Positions 59,755-64,000 of a DNA stretch of 64,000 nt are shown here, in pieces. The position numbers and the translations under genes are program-made. Each line of letters starts with the position of its first letter. Position 1 is the first letter of the stretch. The notes beneath the pieces are model-generated. The model searched no databases and had not been told where the DNA came from. It was given only the letters and a program-made list of their open reading frames with translations. Source of the stretch: Arthrobacter sp. 9AX (lineage in GTDB: Bacteria; Actinomycetota; Actinomycetes; Actinomycetales; Micrococcaceae); assembly GCF_902506095.1 (NCBI RefSeq), contig NZ_LR733293.1, positions 4,259,476 to 4,323,475 on the forward strand. The letters run 5' to 3'.

Positions 59755-60438
59755 CTACGCCGGGACGGCCACAATCACTTGCGCGGCCCGGAGGACGCGT
59801 TCTCCTGATTTGTAGCCGGAGCGGAGCACCTGGCTGACGGTGTCAACCTCGATGTCCTCGCCGGGCTGCTGGATAAGGGCCTCGTGGATGGTGGGATCGA
59901 ACTCCACGCCGGTCTCATCGATGCGTACCAGGCCGTAGGTCTTCAGCGCGTTCTCCAGCTTGGTGGCGATCGCGGCGAAGGGTCCGTCCGCGAGGTCACC
60001 GTGCTGGCGGGCGGCGTCGACGTCGTCCAGGACGGGAAGCAGTGAGTTCAGGACGCCGATGACGGCCATCTCCCCTGCCACGGCCCGGTCGCGTTCAACA
60101 CGCTTGCGGTAGTTGACGTACTCGGCCTGCAGGCGGAGGAGGTCGTTCTTCAGCTCGGCCGCCTCAGCACTGCCTGCGCCCGCCGGAACCCCCTGGGCCA
60201 CGGACTCCTCTGCCGGCACCTCGACGCCGTTGAGGATCTCCTCAGCCTGGGCCAGTGCGTCGCCGTCGGAATCCTGGGAGGGGTCACCCGGAACGGACTG
60301 GTCGCCCTCGGGGTGCCGGGCCTGGCCGGTCACCGGGTCAACCTTGCGGTTGTCCCGGATGACCGGTTCCTGGTGGCCGCCCTGCTGCTCCTGGTTCGCG
60401 GATGAGTTGTGCTCTTCCTCGTTACCGTGATGCGGCAT
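59755..60438 (-). CDS. grpE: nucleotide exchange factor GrpE
   Basis: A 227-residue co-chaperone that releases ADP from DnaK. The long acidic N-terminus (about 90 residues, His-rich at the start) precedes the coiled coil (ELKNDLLRLQAEYVNYRKRVERDRAV) and the beta-wing domain (LNSLLPVLDDVDAARQ...LKTYGLVRIDETGVEFDPTIHEALIQQP...VLRSGYKSGERVLRAAQVIV). The start lies three bases after the dnaK stop. Confidence 0.95.
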   Translation of the reverse strand: MPHHGNEEEHNSSANQEQQGGHQEPVIRDNRKVDPVTGQARHPEGDQSVPGDPSQDSDGDALAQAEEILNGVEVPAEESVAQGVPAGAGSAEAAELKNDLLRLQAEYVNYRKRVERDRAVAGEMAVIGVLNSLLPVLDDVDAARQHGDLADGPFAAIATKLENALKTYGLVRIDETGVEFDPTIHEALIQQPGEDIEVDTVSQVLRSGYKSGERVLRAAQVIVAVPA

Positions 60439-60441
60439 TGG

Positions 60442-62310
<1,869 letters not shown>

Positions 62311-62355
62311 GTGTTGCTTCCTTCTTTCCTTGGAAACTTGCTGGCGCCCTGATGA

Positions 62356-62431
62356 TTGAGCGTTCTGCACTCAACCTTACTCAGGGCACCGACGATGTCA
62401 ATTGAAAGTTGAGCGAGATACGCTCAACTTT
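62356..62431 (-). promoter_or_regulatory. dnaK promoter with two HAIR (HspR) operators
   Basis: Two inverted repeats with seven-base spacers resemble the HAIR consensus CTTGAGT-N7-ACTCAAG. The upstream one is a symmetric 27-base palindrome at 62405-62431 (AAAGTTGAGCG-N5-CGCTCAACTTT). The other spans 62356-62374 (TTGAG...CTCAA). Between them lie a -35 TTGACA (62401-62396) and a -10 TAAGGT (62379-62374), 16 bases apart, read on the minus strand. Binding would block both promoter elements. Confidence 0.87.
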
Positions 62432-62560
62432 CGCCTCGGTATAAATAGGAACCTTCGGCGAGTCCCTTGCATTTCCGGGGTTAACGTCCGACGGCGGCCC
62501 TCCGTTTCGCTGTTGGAGAACCGCCTGTCGGGCTGCTTTTTCGAGGGGTGCCTGTCGCTG

Positions 62561-62857
62561 CTATCTCTCGGTGTCGGTGTCGCCGTGCAGCGGACCGCGT
62601 TCCTCTGCTGTGGTGTTTACCTGCCCGTCCGTGAGCCGCTCGCGGACGGCATCCGACTCGCGCGCCGTCCCGGCGGTACCGGCGTCGCCATAGTCCCCGT
62701 CGGGATATTCGCCGTCTTCGAGATTTTCAACAGGCTCCCCCACGCTTCCGGCATCACCGTAGTCACCGTCCACATACTGCCCGCCCTCGCCTTCCAGTCC
62801 GGGGGCAGTGCTCCCCCTGCGGGCCTCCTCGCCAGGGGTTTCCGGGGTCTCAGTCAT
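62561..62857 (-). CDS. small acidic Gly-rich protein
   Basis: A 98-residue hydrophilic protein with many Glu, Asp and Gly residues and no hydrophobic segment. Two copies of a Y-x-DGDYGDAG motif (YVDGDYGDAG and YPDGDYGDAG) suggest an internal duplication. The ATG follows AAGGAGAGATGCACC, a strong ribosome site, which supports it being real. It resembles uncharacterised small acidic proteins of Micrococcaceae; function unknown. The 62432-62560 stretch upstream of dnaK's operators shows nothing else. Confidence 0.75.
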   Translation of the reverse strand: MTETPETPGEEARRGSTAPGLEGEGGQYVDGDYGDAGSVGEPVENLEDGEYPDGDYGDAGTAGTARESDAVRERLTDGQVNTTAEERGPLHGDTDTER

Positions 62858-62905
62858 GGTGCATCTCTCCTTTGAGTTCCGCGTCCATCCGGGCGCACTT
62901 GCAGT

Positions 62906-63094
62906 CTAATCAGCGGGAACTTCCGCCAACAGGGCCCACACCGGCCTCTTCGGACAGCGCGGCCATCCCGGCATCCCGGCCCGGACCCGGAGGTGGTGGT
63001 CAAAAAGCTCCGCCGGGGCGGAGAAGGTATCCGGCCCATACTGGTTGAAGACCTCGAAACTCACGGCCCAACCAGCACCGCCGACATGCCCCAT
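62906..63094 (-). CDS. possible small protein of unknown function
   Basis: On the minus strand an open frame reads MGHVGGAGWAVSFEVFNQYG, continuing PDTFSAPAELFDHHLRVRAG to a TAG at 62906-62908. The composition looks like protein, yet no ribosome site or certain start is visible; the frame is also open upstream to TTG 63154, where it would overlap the start of the gene at 63145. It lies between the small acidic protein and the epimerase-like gene. Treat as a weak candidate. Confidence 0.3.
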   Translation of the reverse strand: MGHVGGAGWAVSFEVFNQYGPDTFSAPAELFDHHLRVRAGMPGWPRCPKRPVWALLAEVPAD

Positions 63095-63144
63095 CCTGAT
63101 CTCGAGAGCACTGGTCTCGACATGGCGAAATCCCGGAGGAAAAA

Positions 63145-64000
63145 TTGTCAACAACGTACGTGGTGACCGGAGCAGGACCCGTGGGCTGGACCATCGCCGA
63201 GCAGCTGGCGGCCGCTGGCCACAGGGTCCGCATCCTGACCCGTTCCGGCAGCGGACCCACGCAGCCGCTGGTGGAACGCATTACAGGTGACGCGAAGGAT
63301 CCATCCCAGCTGCACGCAGTGTTCGCGGGCGCCAGCGCGGTCTTCCACTGCATCCACGGCTCCACCTACACGGCCGCAACGTGGGAGTCCGAACTGCCTG
63401 CCGCGGAGCAGGCGGTGCTGAAGGCAGCCCAGGAGGCCGGCGCCGTCGTCGTATTTCCTGAAAGCCTCTACTCCTACAGCGAGCCCCACCGCGTTATGAC
63501 GGAAAGCAGTCCCCGGGCAGCAACAGGCGGCAAGCGCGGAGTCCGGACCGAACTCCTGCGCGCGCGGGCAGCAGCCAAGACCCCGTGCGTCAGCGTGGTG
63601 GCCGGCGATTTCTTCGGCCCCAGGGTCCGGCTGGCACATGCTGGTGAACGCATGGTTCCCGCGATCCTGGCCGGCACGAACCTCGCCGTGGTGGGCAGTG
63701 CCACGCTGCCGCACTCCTTCACCTACGTTCCGGACCTCGCGGCGGCCATGATTGTGGCGGCGGAAACTCCGTCCGCCTGGAACAAGGTGTGGCATGCCCC
63801 CACCGGCCCTGCGCTCACGCAGCAGGAACTCGTGTCAGCCTTTGCCGCCGCCGCCGGCAGGAAGGCTCCAAAGGTGCGGGTCCTGCCGGGTTGGGTGCTC
63901 AGGGCCGCAGGAATCTTTTACACCGACGCCCGCGAGCTCGCCGAGACGCTCTACCAGTTTGAGAAGCCGTTCGTGATGGCCTCAGCGCTCTCGGAGGCAA
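63145..64000 (+). CDS. NAD-dependent epimerase/dehydratase-like protein, 3' end outside window
   Basis: The frame starts at TTG 63145 (GGAGG five bases upstream) and is open to the end of the window, at least 285 residues. The Rossmann motif is TTYVVTGAGPVGWTIAEQLAAAGHRVRILTR, and DAKDPSQLHAVFAGASAVFHCIHGS and FPESLYSYSEPHRVMTESS follow the extended SDR pattern, although the catalytic Tyr-x3-Lys is not evident. Members act on nucleotide sugars or as NmrA-like redox sensors. The product and the C-terminus cannot be judged here. Confidence 0.85.
   Translation, partial: MSTTYVVTGAGPVGWTIAEQLAAAGHRVRILTRSGSGPTQPLVERITGDAKDPSQLHAVFAGASAVFHCIHGSTYTAATWESELPAAEQAVLKAAQEAGAVVVFPESLYSYSEPHRVMTESSPRAATGGKRGVRTELLRARAAAKTPCVSVVAGDFFGPRVRLAHAGERMVPAILAGTNLAVVGSATLPHSFTYVPDLAAAMIVAAETPSAWNKVWHAPTGPALTQQELVSAFAAAAGRKAPKVRVLPGWVLRAAGIFYTDARELAETLYQFEKPFVMASALSEA

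Noticed and set aside
62402..62875. Plus-strand open frame beside dnaK
   Set aside because: It covers the HAIR operators and the minus-strand small protein with a strong ribosome site, so it is unlikely to be coding.

Overview
The window is high-GC DNA (GTG/TTG starts, dense short-spaced operons, GC-rich third positions) from an actinobacterium, most likely Arthrobacter or Pseudarthrobacter (Micrococcaceae). The best taxonomic clues are a homoprotocatechuate 2,3-dioxygenase that keeps the residue numbering of the Brevibacterium/Arthrobacter enzymes, a copper amine oxidase offset by six residues from Arthrobacter globiformis AGAO, an HspR/HAIR-controlled dnaK operon, and an amylosucrase. I see no transposase, integrase, tRNA, rRNA or CRISPR array.

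Layout. 0-5.7 kb: the end of an M20 amidohydrolase, two MFS transporters, a small membrane protein, trmB and a DUF1206 membrane protein. 5.8-9.5 kb: a decayed SRPBCC gene, then two sigma/anti-sigma pairs flanking a Lipoprotein_15 gene. 9.5-16.8 kb: a low-complexity Ala/Val/Pro protein, DUF4287-type and DMP19-type proteins, a SWIM/SNF2 helicase and a GH43-like enzyme. 16.9-26.2 kb: nitrogen metabolism on the minus strand: amt, and a six-gene operon of type III glutamine synthetase, three split glutamate-synthase-like subunits, a monomeric sarcosine-oxidase-type flavoprotein and an allantoate/N-carbamoyl amidohydrolase, preceded by an XRE-cupin regulator. 26.4-29.4 kb: a LacI regulator with two operators in front of an Idh/MocA dehydrogenase and a ThuA-like gene.

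29.5-52.4 kb is a catabolic region: copper amine oxidase with an overlapping membrane-protein gene, a TetR regulator, a PLP enzyme of the D-threonine aldolase/D-serine dehydratase type, a FeaR-like AraC regulator, gdhA, an AmiS/UreI channel, an APC permease, amylosucrase, pheA, a single-component FAD aromatic hydroxylase and the homoprotocatechuate meta-cleavage operon (FAH-RraA fusion, GntR, hpaE, hpaD, hpaH, hpaI, aldehyde dehydrogenase). Together these could take an aromatic amine such as tyramine through an aryl-acetaldehyde and arylacetate to homoprotocatechuate and then to pyruvate and succinate, with the released ammonia handled by gdhA. That chain is inferred. The arylacetaldehyde dehydrogenase and a dedicated hpaF isomerase are not evident.

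53-58 kb is the urea transporter operon urtABCDE; 58.1-62.4 kb is dnaK-grpE-dnaJ-hspR with HAIR operators; 62.5-64 kb holds a small acidic protein and a truncated epimerase-like gene. GlnR-like boxes upstream of amt and possibly urtA suggest shared nitrogen control.

Best leads: an N-methylglutamate-pathway-like operon whose FMN subunit lacks the iron-sulfur cysteines and is followed by a monomeric oxidase; the FAH-RraA fusion in a pathway without hpaF; the amine oxidase/membrane protein pair with a Cys/His tail; a large nested hairpin between grpE and dnaJ; and two conserved-looking genes lacking ordinary start codons.
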